IMG/VR virus record: IMGVR_UViG_3300017771_000072
Location: 1 to 29,286 of that record
DNA from: a virus
Strand: one strand, 5' to 3'
Length of the DNA: 29,286 nt
The translations under genes and the position numbers were made by a program. Below, one piece after another: positions 14,295 to 21,712 of this stretch. The notes under the pieces are model-generated. The model had not been told where the DNA came from, ran no database searches, and saw only the letters and a program-made list of their open reading frames with translations. Position 1 is the first letter of the stretch; each line of letters begins with the position of its first letter.

Positions 14295-16456
14295 AAAAGC
14301 ACCTTCTTCCCTTGCTTCTGCAAACTGATCAAAGCATCTTGTGTCACAGTTTCAAATTTCTCGTGTCCAATGTTTAATGTTGTGAAAATCTTTATTGGTT
14401 GAGCAGATCCACCAGCTGATCCACCTCCAGATCCACCTCCACCTCCATCTCCATTTGATTCAGCAAAGGATGGAGCTTCGACAATTTCTGGATTTGCACC
14501 AGAGCTGTCTGGCACAGTGAAAGCATCTTCAGTCAATCCAGCATTCTTGAATGCGTTCTCAATCTCTGAAATCTTTCTACCAGTTAGCTTTGCAATCTCT
14601 TCAAGAGTTTGTTTAAAAGTTTCACCCTCAAATGATCCAAATGCTTTCTCTAATTCTTTAACAGCAAGAGCTTCAGTCAATAAACTTTCAGCAGAGACCT
14701 TTGTTGCTTCAGCAAGATCTTTCTTTGCTTGGATCTGTTCTTCACGAGCTTTCTTCTGATCCTCAATAGCTTCTTTGAGATCTTCTTCAGCTTTCTCGAC
14801 TTTCTTTAAGAAATCGAAATGTATTTGATCAACTTCTGTTGCTTGAGAGGTAGCTTCAGCCAACTCTCTCTTTGCAATAATAAGTTCAAGCTCTTTCTCT
14901 CTTGATCCATCTTGTGCATCAGTTAGCTCATTGACAGCTTCTTGAAGTTTTAATATCTGGAGCTCTTCTTCTTCTGAAACTAGAGTCCCAATTTTTTGAG
15001 TCTTGGTTGCCATATCTTGCATTTTTGCAAGATGTTGTTGAGCTTTAGCAACACCAATGTTTGCTTCTTCTAGCTCACCAGTAGCTTCATCAAGTCTCTC
15101 TTGTTCTCGTTTTCCTCTTTCTTGAATACCAGTCAAAGTTTTGATTGATGAAAGAGCAGACTTAATTGATTTAGTGTATTTGTCGAACTCAACTGCACCA
15201 TATTGGAGTTCATCAGAATTGTCTTCGATTGAGTCTGTGTTATCTTCGATCTCATCAGTCAGATCTTCTGTGGCTTCAGTTAGATCCTCAGCTCCCTCAG
15301 TATTTTTTCTATATTGAGCAGATCGTTCTTCTCTTCTTCGATTGGCTTTCTTTTCAGCTTCATTCTCAGCTCTAATGCCATTTGCAATGTCATTGAGTGA
15401 ATCGAGGAATCCAGCTCCATCTTCTCCAAGCTGTTTAAATATCTTGGACAAGATCTTGTTGTTTTTTATAAATTCTATAACTCGTTTAATTGCTTCACCA
15501 ACAATCACACCGATGTCTTTGAATGCTTGAAATCCTCTTTGTAGTCCACGAAGAATGTCATCACCAAATTCAGCCATAAATTCTCTGACAGCTTTAACAC
15601 CATTCTGGAACATTTCAACAAGTCTTGGAAGAACTTTCTCTGCTAGATCAGAAATCACTGGAAGCAACTCTGCCACTGTCGGCATAAGAGCTTCACCCAT
15701 TTCTGTTGCAGTTTCACGAAGTTCAGCTTTTAATCTTCTTTGAGTGTTAGCAAAACCATCAGATGTTCTATCAAGATCACCAATTGCATCAGCAGATTGT
15801 TCTCTGATCAACTGAAGTGTTGCTTCAGCTTTCTCCATCTTTGTGAGTTCAGAGACAGCATTCTTGTTTGTCATTGTCAGAGCTTTTTGTTGAACATCGG
15901 TCTCTTTGATGATCACGCCAACTCCCTTTAATGCTTCCCTCTCGCCTGTTAAAGCAGAAGTGATTGCACGAAGAACTTGTTCTGGATCTTTATTTCTAAG
16001 AGATCCAATATCACCAGATAATTCAGCAACTTGTTTTGAGAACTCTGCTGAAGCATCAGCTGATGCTCCCATACCATTAACAACTCCACCAGTGAATGAA
16101 AGTAGTTCTTGAAGTTCTGCTGTTGTGAATCCAGCTTTTGTAGAGAATGAATCGACAAACTTGTTCAGTTCATCAGATGCAGATTTAAAAGTCACGCCAA
16201 AAGCGTTTGCACTTTCTTCACTATCAGATGCAAGATCAATCAATTTTTTAGATGCAAAACCTACTGATCCAGCCATTGCAGTTCCTAGAACTCCAACAGT
16301 TTTCAATCCACCACCCAGAGCTTTCAATCCAGACTTTGCTGTGTCACCAGCTCCACCAAGTTTTTGAAATTGTCTGATTGCTCTTTTCTGTCCAGCTTCA
16401 AGCTGTTCAGTGTTTAGAGCAAGATTGACATTGATTTGTGAGCCACCTCGTGCCAT
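14291..16456 (-). CDS. Tape measure protein
   Basis: A 721-residue protein, the longest in the window, placed right after the frameshifted chaperone, which is diagnostic. The N-terminus has a conserved QLEAGQKRAIRQFQKLGG helix and a hydrophobic segment (about 46-68). Residues 380-600 are long coiled coils rich in Glu, Lys and Ala; about 665-685 is Gly-rich. At roughly 1.5 angstrom per residue (general rule for these proteins) the tail would be near 105-110 nm. The ATG overlaps the stop of the chaperone -1 frame by one base. Confidence 0.9.
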   Translation of the reverse strand: MARGGSQINVNLALNTEQLEAGQKRAIRQFQKLGGAGDTAKSGLKALGGGLKTVGVLGTAMAGSVGFASKKLIDLASDSEESANAFGVTFKSASDELNKFVDSFSTKAGFTTAELQELLSFTGGVVNGMGASADASAEFSKQVAELSGDIGSLRNKDPEQVLRAITSALTGEREALKGVGVIIKETDVQQKALTMTNKNAVSELTKMEKAEATLQLIREQSADAIGDLDRTSDGFANTQRRLKAELRETATEMGEALMPTVAELLPVISDLAEKVLPRLVEMFQNGVKAVREFMAEFGDDILRGLQRGFQAFKDIGVIVGEAIKRVIEFIKNNKILSKIFKQLGEDGAGFLDSLNDIANGIRAENEAEKKANRRREERSAQYRKNTEGAEDLTEATEDLTDEIEDNTDSIEDNSDELQYGAVEFDKYTKSIKSALSSIKTLTGIQERGKREQERLDEATGELEEANIGVAKAQQHLAKMQDMATKTQKIGTLVSEEEELQILKLQEAVNELTDAQDGSREKELELIIAKRELAEATSQATEVDQIHFDFLKKVEKAEEDLKEAIEDQKKAREEQIQAKKDLAEATKVSAESLLTEALAVKELEKAFGSFEGETFKQTLEEIAKLTGRKISEIENAFKNAGLTEDAFTVPDSSGANPEIVEAPSFAESNGDGGGGGSGGGSAGGSAQPIKIFTTLNIGHEKFETVTQDALISLQKQGKKVLL

Positions 16457-16596
16457 TATCTATTCCCTATATATTCCGAGAGCTGATCAAGATATTCATT
16501 GATCTCTCCATATGTGAGTTTTTCTAAATCCCAAGCATTGATTCCAAAGAAGTGACTGAGAGCTGGAAGATGCTTCCTATAAGCTCTCCTTAGTCT
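16456..16596 (-). CDS. Tail chaperone C-terminal extension made by -1 frameshift
   Basis: The minus strand carries C CCA AAA (plus 16596-16602), a classical X-XXY-YYZ slippery site, four residues before the end of the upstream chaperone frame. Slipping back one base opens 46 further codons reading ALSHFFGINAWDLEKLTYGE and ending TAA at 16456-16458, one base into the tape-measure ATG. The sequence matches the T part of siphovirus G/GT chaperones (H-F-G-x-x-x-W-x-L/V-E-x-L-T). The fused product would be about 143 residues. Confidence 0.85.
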   Translation of the reverse strand, partial: RLRRAYRKHLPALSHFFGINAWDLEKLTYGEINEYLDQLSEYIGNR

Positions 16597-16886
16597 TTTG
16601 GGATTTCTTGATCCAGTTCATCTTCAGTTGTGATCGAATCAATTGTGAGTTTGCCTAATATGTTTTCATATTTGACATTTTTGTCTTCTCGCTTTGCAAG
16701 AATATAGACAACTGAAGCAAGAGCTTCAAAGTCCATCATTGATGTTTGAGCTATCACTTCCATTGAGTTGAGACCAGTTAGTTTTTTGATCTCTCTCCAT
16801 TCGATTCCAGTTATGTCTGAATAATCAAGAAGATATTGTTCATCTTCTATCACGACAACTGGAAGATTTGATTTTTCTTCAGCCAT
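16590..16886 (-). CDS. Tail assembly chaperone (G-type)
   Basis: A 98-residue protein directly upstream of the tape measure. It has an acidic N-terminus, a helix-rich core (DYSDITGIEWREIKKLTGLN, then MDFEALASVVYILAKRED) typical of actinophage/HK97 tail chaperones, and ends just after the slippery site. It coats the tape measure during tail assembly; the minor frameshifted form then recruits tail-tube protein. Confidence 0.85.
   Translation of the reverse strand: MAEEKSNLPVVVIEDEQYLLDYSDITGIEWREIKKLTGLNSMEVIAQTSMMDFEALASVVYILAKREDKNVKYENILGKLTIDSITTEDELDQEIPKD
16596..16602 (-). promoter_or_regulatory. Slippery heptamer CCCAAAA for -1 frameshifting
   Basis: Read as C CCA AAA in the chaperone frame; after a -1 slip both tRNAs re-pair on CCC AAA. 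Two codons later the zero frame stops, which helps pausing. No strong downstream hairpin was evident by eye. Confidence 0.8.
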
Positions 16887-16897
16887 TTGTCCTCTTC

Positions 16898-17395
16898 TTA
16901 TTTTTTCTCTGTGTCTGCATAAAAACCATATAAGTTTTTGATCAGACCATTTAGTTGTTTGACATAGTCTCTTTGTATCTCTGGCAGTCTCTTCCTAACA
17001 GATGGGAATATGAAATATCCCTCTGGTCTAATAGGTTTATAGAGTCTCCTCACTCTGCCACCGACACGAGAATATGGATTATATCCACCGAACTCAACGA
17101 GTCTTGCATATCGAACTTTCTTGTTGTAGCCAACACGAAATGATGCACCTTGTTTTGTTCTTGTTGCTCTAACAGATCCAGCAAGAGCTCCAGTATCTAC
17201 TGGAATCCTTGATCTGACATCTTTTGCAACTTTCTCTGCAAAACCTTTGTTGAAATCTTTGTAGAGATCAACTGCATTTTTGCCCAAGAGCTCCACGAGT
17301 CTGATTTGGTTGGCAATATCCACGCCACTGACTTCGATTAGAGCTCCGAGACCTTTGATCTGTCTCTTCAGAGATTTTTTTCTTTGTCGAGACAT
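16898..17395 (-). CDS. HK97 gp10-like neck/tail completion protein
   Basis: A 165-residue basic protein with the HK97-gp10 signature: RSRIPVDTGALAGSVR at about residues 61-76 and VRYARLVEFGG at 93-103. The family joins tail to head or completes the tail tube. It has a Lys/Arg-rich N-terminus. It lies between the tail-tube gene and the chaperone. Confidence 0.8.
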   Translation of the reverse strand: MSRQRKKSLKRQIKGLGALIEVSGVDIANQIRLVELLGKNAVDLYKDFNKGFAEKVAKDVRSRIPVDTGALAGSVRATRTKQGASFRVGYNKKVRYARLVEFGGYNPYSRVGGRVRRLYKPIRPEGYFIFPSVRKRLPEIQRDYVKQLNGLIKNLYGFYADTEKK

Positions 17396-17402
17396 TATTG
17401 TT

Positions 17403-17792
17403 TTAGACAGTCCCTCGTGTCACTGCACCTGTCACGATTAAAGAAAAACTGAAAGAAATTTTGTCAGTTGCACTTGAATCGATTGTGTAGTTTGTCACGA
17501 AAGCATTTCCAGTGTATTTTGGTTGAGATGATGTATTGTCTGGTCTGTATTCAAAAGCTACTTGTGAGCCATCGAATAGTCCAGCCATAGTTCCATCATT
17601 TGTTGCATCCCAAGATCCAGATCCAGAGATTGACAAACCCTCAACACCTACAACGAAAGTTGCTTGGTCTGAGCCAAAACTTGTGGTCTCAAGAGTGTTC
17701 ACATCTCTTGAAAGAGATAGAGAATCAACATAAGATGAAATATCAGTCCCATCAACACTAAAGAACGAATCTTTTCCTGATTTGAAAGCCAT
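17403..17792 (-). CDS. Major tail (tube) protein, paralogue B
   Basis: A 129-residue beta-rich protein. It shares with the next upstream gene a start region of the same layout: FSVDGTDISSYVDSLSLSRD, ETTSFGSDQAT and a glycine-rich turn (compare LTSYFNSASFSRE, ETTVFGSNQAT). Both also share a YTIDSS motif near the end. This is the form of siphovirus tail-tube subunits, which stack as rings around the tape measure. It lacks the C-terminal extension of its paralogue. Confidence 0.75.
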   Translation of the reverse strand: MAFKSGKDSFFSVDGTDISSYVDSLSLSRDVNTLETTSFGSDQATFVVGVEGLSISGSGSWDATNDGTMAGLFDGSQVAFEYRPDNTSSQPKYTGNAFVTNYTIDSSATDKISFSFSLIVTGAVTRGTV

Positions 17793-17816
17793 TTTTATTT
17801 CTCCTAAATTAAACGA

Positions 17817-18533
17817 TTATTTTAGATTATGAGCATAACCAACTGAAAAGGTTGCAGATCCACCAGTCACAGTGATAACCAGTCGAACATATCGATTGAC
17901 TGTGTTAGTAGTTGCAATTCTTTGAGTTGTTGCTCCTGTTATAGTTGTGAAACTAAATCCAGAGACATCAGCAAAACTTGAGTTGTCTGCTGAAGACTGG
18001 ATCTTCACGCTAATGTTTGCAGAGCTGTGAGCTGTGCAATGAATGTGTGCTTGTCCTCCTAATGTAGAACTCGCACCAAGATCAACAGCAGTTGTGTTTG
18101 CTGTTGCACTTGTATTGGTTAGAGCATAAAGACTCTTCCCATTTCCAAAGTTGTCACCAGTGAAAGTTGCCGAGATCCCAACTGGATCTTGAACACTTGA
18201 ATCAATAGTGTAGTTTTGGATCTTTGAGTTCAATAGAATAACTTTATTCCCAGCAGTGTCTCCACCTTGATAAATAGAAAGGGGAGTATCAGTTGCAGAT
18301 CCAATGACAGCTTGTAGCTCTTCATCTACTGCATCACTCCCACCATCATAAAAACCAGATAGAGATGCTGATGCAGTTTCTATTGATCCAATATATGTTG
18401 CTTGGTTTGATCCAAAGACTGTTGTCTCACTGACAGCTTGTTCTCTTGAAAAACTTGCTGAGTTGAAATAACTTGTCAGATCATATGCACCAAACAAAAC
18501 TTTGTTGTCTTTTCCAGCTAAAAATGTAGGCAT
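17817..18533 (-). CDS. Tail-tube paralogue A with extra C-terminal domain
   Basis: A 238-residue protein. Residues 1-130 align by eye with the 129-residue tail protein beside it. Residues about 135-238 are an added beta domain (VKIQSSADNSSFADV, RYVRLVITVTGGSA) of the Ig-like / surface-decoration type that many phages carry on tail-tube subunits. Which of the two copies forms most of the tube is not visible from sequence; this one may decorate the tail surface. Confidence 0.7.
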   Translation of the reverse strand: MPTFLAGKDNKVLFGAYDLTSYFNSASFSREQAVSETTVFGSNQATYIGSIETASASLSGFYDGGSDAVDEELQAVIGSATDTPLSIYQGGDTAGNKVILLNSKIQNYTIDSSVQDPVGISATFTGDNFGNGKSLYALTNTSATANTTAVDLGASSTLGGQAHIHCTAHSSANISVKIQSSADNSSFADVSGFSFTTITGATTQRIATTNTVNRYVRLVITVTGGSATFSVGYAHNLK

Positions 18534-18534
18534 A

Positions 18535-18690
18535 TTATTCCTCTTCTAACTTCTTGAATTTATCTTCTGGCAATACAAGTCCTTGAAGTACCATCCAACG
18601 AGGGACAGATACATTGACTGGATCTCCAGCTTTAAATTCTTTCTTCTTGATTTCGCAATCTACGACTGCAATATATTTAATTTTTGACAT
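18535..18690 (-). CDS. Small 51-residue protein in the neck/tail module
   Basis: A 51-codon frame that fills the gap between two structural genes. CGGAG precedes its ATG at 18690. The protein (MSKIKYIAVVDCEIKKKEFK at the start, VPRWMVLQGLVLP in the middle, acidic end) is of the short head-tail module type found in many siphoviruses; function unknown. It ends two bases before the next ATG, so coupling is likely. Confidence 0.75.
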   Translation of the reverse strand: MSKIKYIAVVDCEIKKKEFKAGDPVNVSVPRWMVLQGLVLPEDKFKKLEEE

Positions 18691-18694
18691 TTTT

Positions 18695-19135
18695 CTACTC
18701 CGATAATGTTGCTTCTGCTTCGAGACTCATTTCAATCAAACAAACTCTTCCCTCATCAGACAATGTGTTTTCAACATTGATATTCTGAATTGAAGCTACG
18801 ATGACAGCTCCATTGACAGTTGAGTCATCATTCAATTGATCTATGATCTCATTAGCTAGAGCAATAGCTCTGCTCTCGGTAGTTCCAGCAACAGAATCAC
18901 CAGCTCCAGCTCTTAAAACATATACGAAGATCTCAAGTGATAGATCTTCTTCATAAACACTTCCAAATGCTTGAAAGTTGATTGTTGAATCTGAATCTCC
19001 AAAAAATATATGTTCTTTCTTTGCAGATTCGATTGGATTGTATTTGCTGATCGAGACTCCAGATAGACCAGCTCTTGCTGAAAGCTGAGTATGTAGATTA
19101 TCTCTGACAGTCTTTAAAACTGATCCGATAGCCAT
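18695..19135 (-). CDS. Putative tail terminator / neck protein
   Basis: A 146-residue alpha/beta protein between the head-tail connector and the tail-tube genes, the normal site of the tail terminator. It begins with a helix (LKTVRDNLHTQLSARAGL), then strands, a long helix (SRAIALANEIIDQLNDD) and a final strand ending LIEMSLEAEATLSE, an order seen in gpU-like terminators. The call rests on order and position. Confidence 0.6.
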   Translation of the reverse strand: MAIGSVLKTVRDNLHTQLSARAGLSGVSISKYNPIESAKKEHIFFGDSDSTINFQAFGSVYEEDLSLEIFVYVLRAGAGDSVAGTTESRAIALANEIIDQLNDDSTVNGAVIVASIQNINVENTLSDEGRVCLIEMSLEAEATLSE

Positions 19136-20025
19136 TAAACACCAAAGACCTTTTCTGAGTTTTCATCGATCCATTGATTGACTTCTGGGATTCTTGTTGG
19201 ATTCTTAAAGTTTCCTCCTTGAGTCACCAAAGAAATATTCCCAATTTCATCATTGAAACTTGTTGCACGATCTGGAATGTTTGAACTAATGATCCTATCA
19301 AGTAGGAGCTTCAAAGCTATTCGATCAACACCATTTCTGATGTAGTCCCAACCATATTCGTATTCCACAACAATTGGAAGTGGATAAGCTGATGTTGGCT
19401 CTGGAAATGATCCATCTATTCTATGAATAAAACCAGCACCTTTGTCAATCTCAAAGTTAGTTGTTGCAATTGTCTCACCTAAGATCTTGACTGAGATCAA
19501 TTTATTTATGTGAAAGTTAGGAAGACTGATCATTCGATCTTTCTCACCTTTCATTTTCACTAGATTATATTTAGGAGTCCAAGACACTCCAGTCCACTGT
19601 TCAAGTAGATCTGTGATCTTTGCTCTTTCTTCAAGGATTGTTGCATCTGGATAATCACTAGCTGAATCCAATTGAGATATATCAAAAGATCTTGCTTGTG
19701 CTTCAGTGAACAATGGAAAGCCCATCACTTCGTGATTTGTTCTAAGTTTTTGACTGACACTTTCCCAAGTACCAGTCCAGACAGCATAAAGTTTTTTCAC
19801 ATCAGCTGTGTTTGAAATTCCTAGATCATAATAATAAACACCAGTCGATTCTTTAGTTGCTGACTGACTATTGATGACAGTTGCTCCAGCTTCATCGGTC
19901 ACTGTGACTGTGACTGATCCACTTGCATCTGTCAGTGTGCCATCAACATAAGCATTGACATAAATTCGACCTTTTGAGTCTTTAAATAGTTGTTGAGTAC
20001 CACTACCAACTGAATATCCGATCAT
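19135..20025 (-). CDS. Head-tail connector protein with N-terminal beta domain
   Basis: A 296-residue protein. Residues 1-95 look like an Ig-like beta domain (SVTVTVTDEAGATVI); residues 120-296 fit a gp6/gp15-like connector: a helical region (ILEERAKITDLLEQWTGVSW), a strand segment, and DRIALKLLLDRIISSNIPDR. These form the ring under the portal. The fused N-terminal domain is an addition to the usual size of about 100-200 residues. TAATG junctions on both sides. Confidence 0.7.
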   Translation of the reverse strand: MIGYSVGSGTQQLFKDSKGRIYVNAYVDGTLTDASGSVTVTVTDEAGATVINSQSATKESTGVYYYDLGISNTADVKKLYAVWTGTWESVSQKLRTNHEVMGFPLFTEAQARSFDISQLDSASDYPDATILEERAKITDLLEQWTGVSWTPKYNLVKMKGEKDRMISLPNFHINKLISVKILGETIATTNFEIDKGAGFIHRIDGSFPEPTSAYPLPIVVEYEYGWDYIRNGVDRIALKLLLDRIISSNIPDRATSFNDEIGNISLVTQGGNFKNPTRIPEVNQWIDENSEKVFGV

Positions 20026-20099
20026 TATCTTTTCCTTGATCCCTTAGTTTTTTTCTTTTTTTTCTTTGACCAATACGAATTTGAATCGTGTCTTGGCAT
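20025..20099 (-). CDS. 24-residue lysine-rich mini-protein
   Basis: A complete 24-codon frame, coupled by TAATG to the genes on both sides. It starts MPRHDSNSYW, has six lysines in a row, and ends TKGSRKR. The whole gap between two head-module genes is taken up by it. A basic peptide inside the head operon could bind DNA or act as an assembly cofactor; function unknown. Confidence 0.6.
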   Translation of the reverse strand: MPRHDSNSYWSKKKKKKTKGSRKR

Positions 20100-20290
20100 T
20101 AAGATTTCTCTTTTCCAGCTGGAGAATCAGCTTTCTTCTTTGGTTTTGGAGCAGACTTAACTGCTTCAGCCCAACCCTTTTCAATAAGATCAACAGCATT
20201 GTTTTTGTCTGTGTCCCAGATCTCATCTTTCTTTGGGATTGGTTGTCCATTGTATAGTCCAGTCATATCGACCAGCATCTTGATTTTCAT
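20099..20290 (-). CDS. Small conserved head-module protein
   Basis: A 63-residue protein beginning MKIKMLVDMTGLYNGQPIPK, the opening of short actinophage/siphovirus proteins found just after the capsid gene, with a WDTD turn, a helix (NNAVDLIEKGWAEAV) and a Pro/Lys-rich tail. I use the ATG at 20290 with GGAGA before it; the longer in-frame start at 20332 lies in the hairpin region. Likely a head or connector accessory protein. Confidence 0.7.
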   Translation of the reverse strand: MKIKMLVDMTGLYNGQPIPKKDEIWDTDKNNAVDLIEKGWAEAVKSAPKPKKKADSPAGKEKS

Positions 20291-20435
20291 TATCAATCTC
20301 CTTAAATTCACCGAGAACTCCTCAGACAGCAAAGAAATATCGAAACATTACAAACGATATTTGAAAGAGTTCTCAGTCAATGCTCTGTTGCCAGAGCAAA
20401 GACTTTTATCTGTTGCCAGATAATAAAATTATGGT
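20291..20435. promoter_or_regulatory. Hairpin cluster downstream of the capsid gene
   Basis: 145 bp without a gene. Seen on the minus strand, after the capsid stop: an AU-rich TTATGG...CCATAA stem followed by TTTTATT across the stop codon; two 7-bp hairpins with identical GCAA tetraloops and CTG/CAG closing (20406-20423 and 20381-20398); an 8-bp stem AAATATCG/CGATATTT (20335-20342 with 20355-20362); and around it GAGAACTC/GAGTTCTC (20313-20320 with 20367-20374). GNRA-capped stems are very stable. Likely role: partial termination or protection of capsid mRNA so that capsid is made in excess. Confidence 0.7.
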
Positions 20436-21608
20436 TTAACCCATAACCATTCTTTTGACAGCATTTGTGTCGAGTAGATCACCATCAGCACGATATATTG
20501 CTCTGAAAGTGACTAAGTCGTTTGCAAACGCATAATCAACAGAACGATCCAATTGGAAACCTTGAACTTCACGAATGAAATATTTGCTCATATCTCCGAA
20601 AGCCATAACTTTCTTAGCTGTTGCAATTGTTTCAATGTTAGGATCAGAAGCAACTGGAGATCCAAGAAGTGAATCTGGATTTCCTAATTGCAAGGATGGT
20701 TGCCACAAGTATTGGTTGTTTGAATCTTTTAGTTGTCTAACTTCTTTCAAAGTAGCATCATTCATAATCCAAGCACCATTCACTCTGTATGGACTTGTCA
20801 CTGCGTGATATAGATCAATAACTTCATCAGAAGTGATTGCTGTTGCACTAGCACAAGTCACACCAGTTGATGTTGCATTCATTATGCCATTTGGTTTGGA
20901 AGAGCCATTTCCGACTGCAAAGTCAGTTCCAGCTCCATTTCCTAATGCACGACCAATGTCTTGTGCAAGGAATCCCTCGATGTCCACGCCCTCATCAGCA
21001 AGAAGCTCTGAAGACACTTGAACGAGATAAGCATATTTGAAAGCTCCTAAAGTGACAGAAGCACTTGTTGGATCGCTTTCACCGATTGCTCCACCCTCAG
21101 CAACTAATGAAGCTGAACTGTGAGCTGTTATTTGTGGGAACTTAATGTCTTCACCAGAAGCAGTTGAGACAACTGTTGCAAACTGTCTCACGACAGCATT
21201 TTCATCAAGTTTCGCAATTATTTGGTCATAAAAACCTTGAGGAACTAATCCACCATCGCCACCTTTGGTCAAGTCTCTTTTCTCGAAAGAATGAGATCTG
21301 ACTTCACCAGTAGCCATTTTTCTTAAGATAGAAGCATCAGTTTCAGCTTCTTCCTTTTCGATAACTGGGGCATTTTCAGTTTCAAAGATTGCTCTTGATT
21401 CTTCTGATTTTTTGTTTGCTTCTTCAACAGATGCAAGTTCTTGAACTCTGGCATCGATTTCTGACATTCTGTCATTCATCTTGTCCCATTGTTCTTTTTC
21501 AGAAGCATCAAGTGATCTTTCCTCTTTGATCTCACGATCATTGAGTTCTTTCATTTGCTCCCAGAGACCAGCTCTCTCTTCATAGAGATTATCTACGATA
21601 TTAGCCAT
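20436..21608 (-). CDS. Major capsid protein, HK97 fold
   Basis: A 390-residue protein with an N-terminal coiled-coil delta/scaffold region (about 1-75, LYEERAGLWEQMKELNDREI), a probable protease cleavage zone near residues 95-120, and then the HK97 core: GGLVPQGFYDQIIAKLDENA, GEDIKFPQ, a GVDIEGFLAQDIGRAL spine-helix region and IMNATSTGV. It follows the prohead protease directly. AGGAGAT before the ATG. The presence of the delta region matches the lack of a separate scaffold gene. Confidence 0.92.
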   Translation of the reverse strand: MANIVDNLYEERAGLWEQMKELNDREIKEERSLDASEKEQWDKMNDRMSEIDARVQELASVEEANKKSEESRAIFETENAPVIEKEEAETDASILRKMATGEVRSHSFEKRDLTKGGDGGLVPQGFYDQIIAKLDENAVVRQFATVVSTASGEDIKFPQITAHSSASLVAEGGAIGESDPTSASVTLGAFKYAYLVQVSSELLADEGVDIEGFLAQDIGRALGNGAGTDFAVGNGSSKPNGIMNATSTGVTCASATAITSDEVIDLYHAVTSPYRVNGAWIMNDATLKEVRQLKDSNNQYLWQPSLQLGNPDSLLGSPVASDPNIETIATAKKVMAFGDMSKYFIREVQGFQLDRSVDYAFANDLVTFRAIYRADGDLLDTNAVKRMVMG

Positions 21609-21712
21609 TTTTTATCTCCTAAGATATTGGACAAGTGAAGTCGTTTCGACTTGTCCGAGTCGTATGTGTAGAAAAGCAGACTGATTCATCATCGAGTTTG
21701 CTTAAAATTTAT
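21609..21712. promoter_or_regulatory. Capsid-gene leader with alternative hairpins
   Basis: 104 bp between protease and capsid genes. GGACAAGT (21629-21636) pairs with ACTTGTCC (21649-21656), 8 bp; within it AAGTCG (21638-21643) pairs with CGACTT (21647-21652), 6 bp. The two stems share bases and cannot form together. They end about 10 bases upstream of the ribosome site. At the upstream edge TTGATC-N18-TATAAA, overlapping the protease stop, could be a weak leftward promoter for capsid. Confidence 0.5.
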
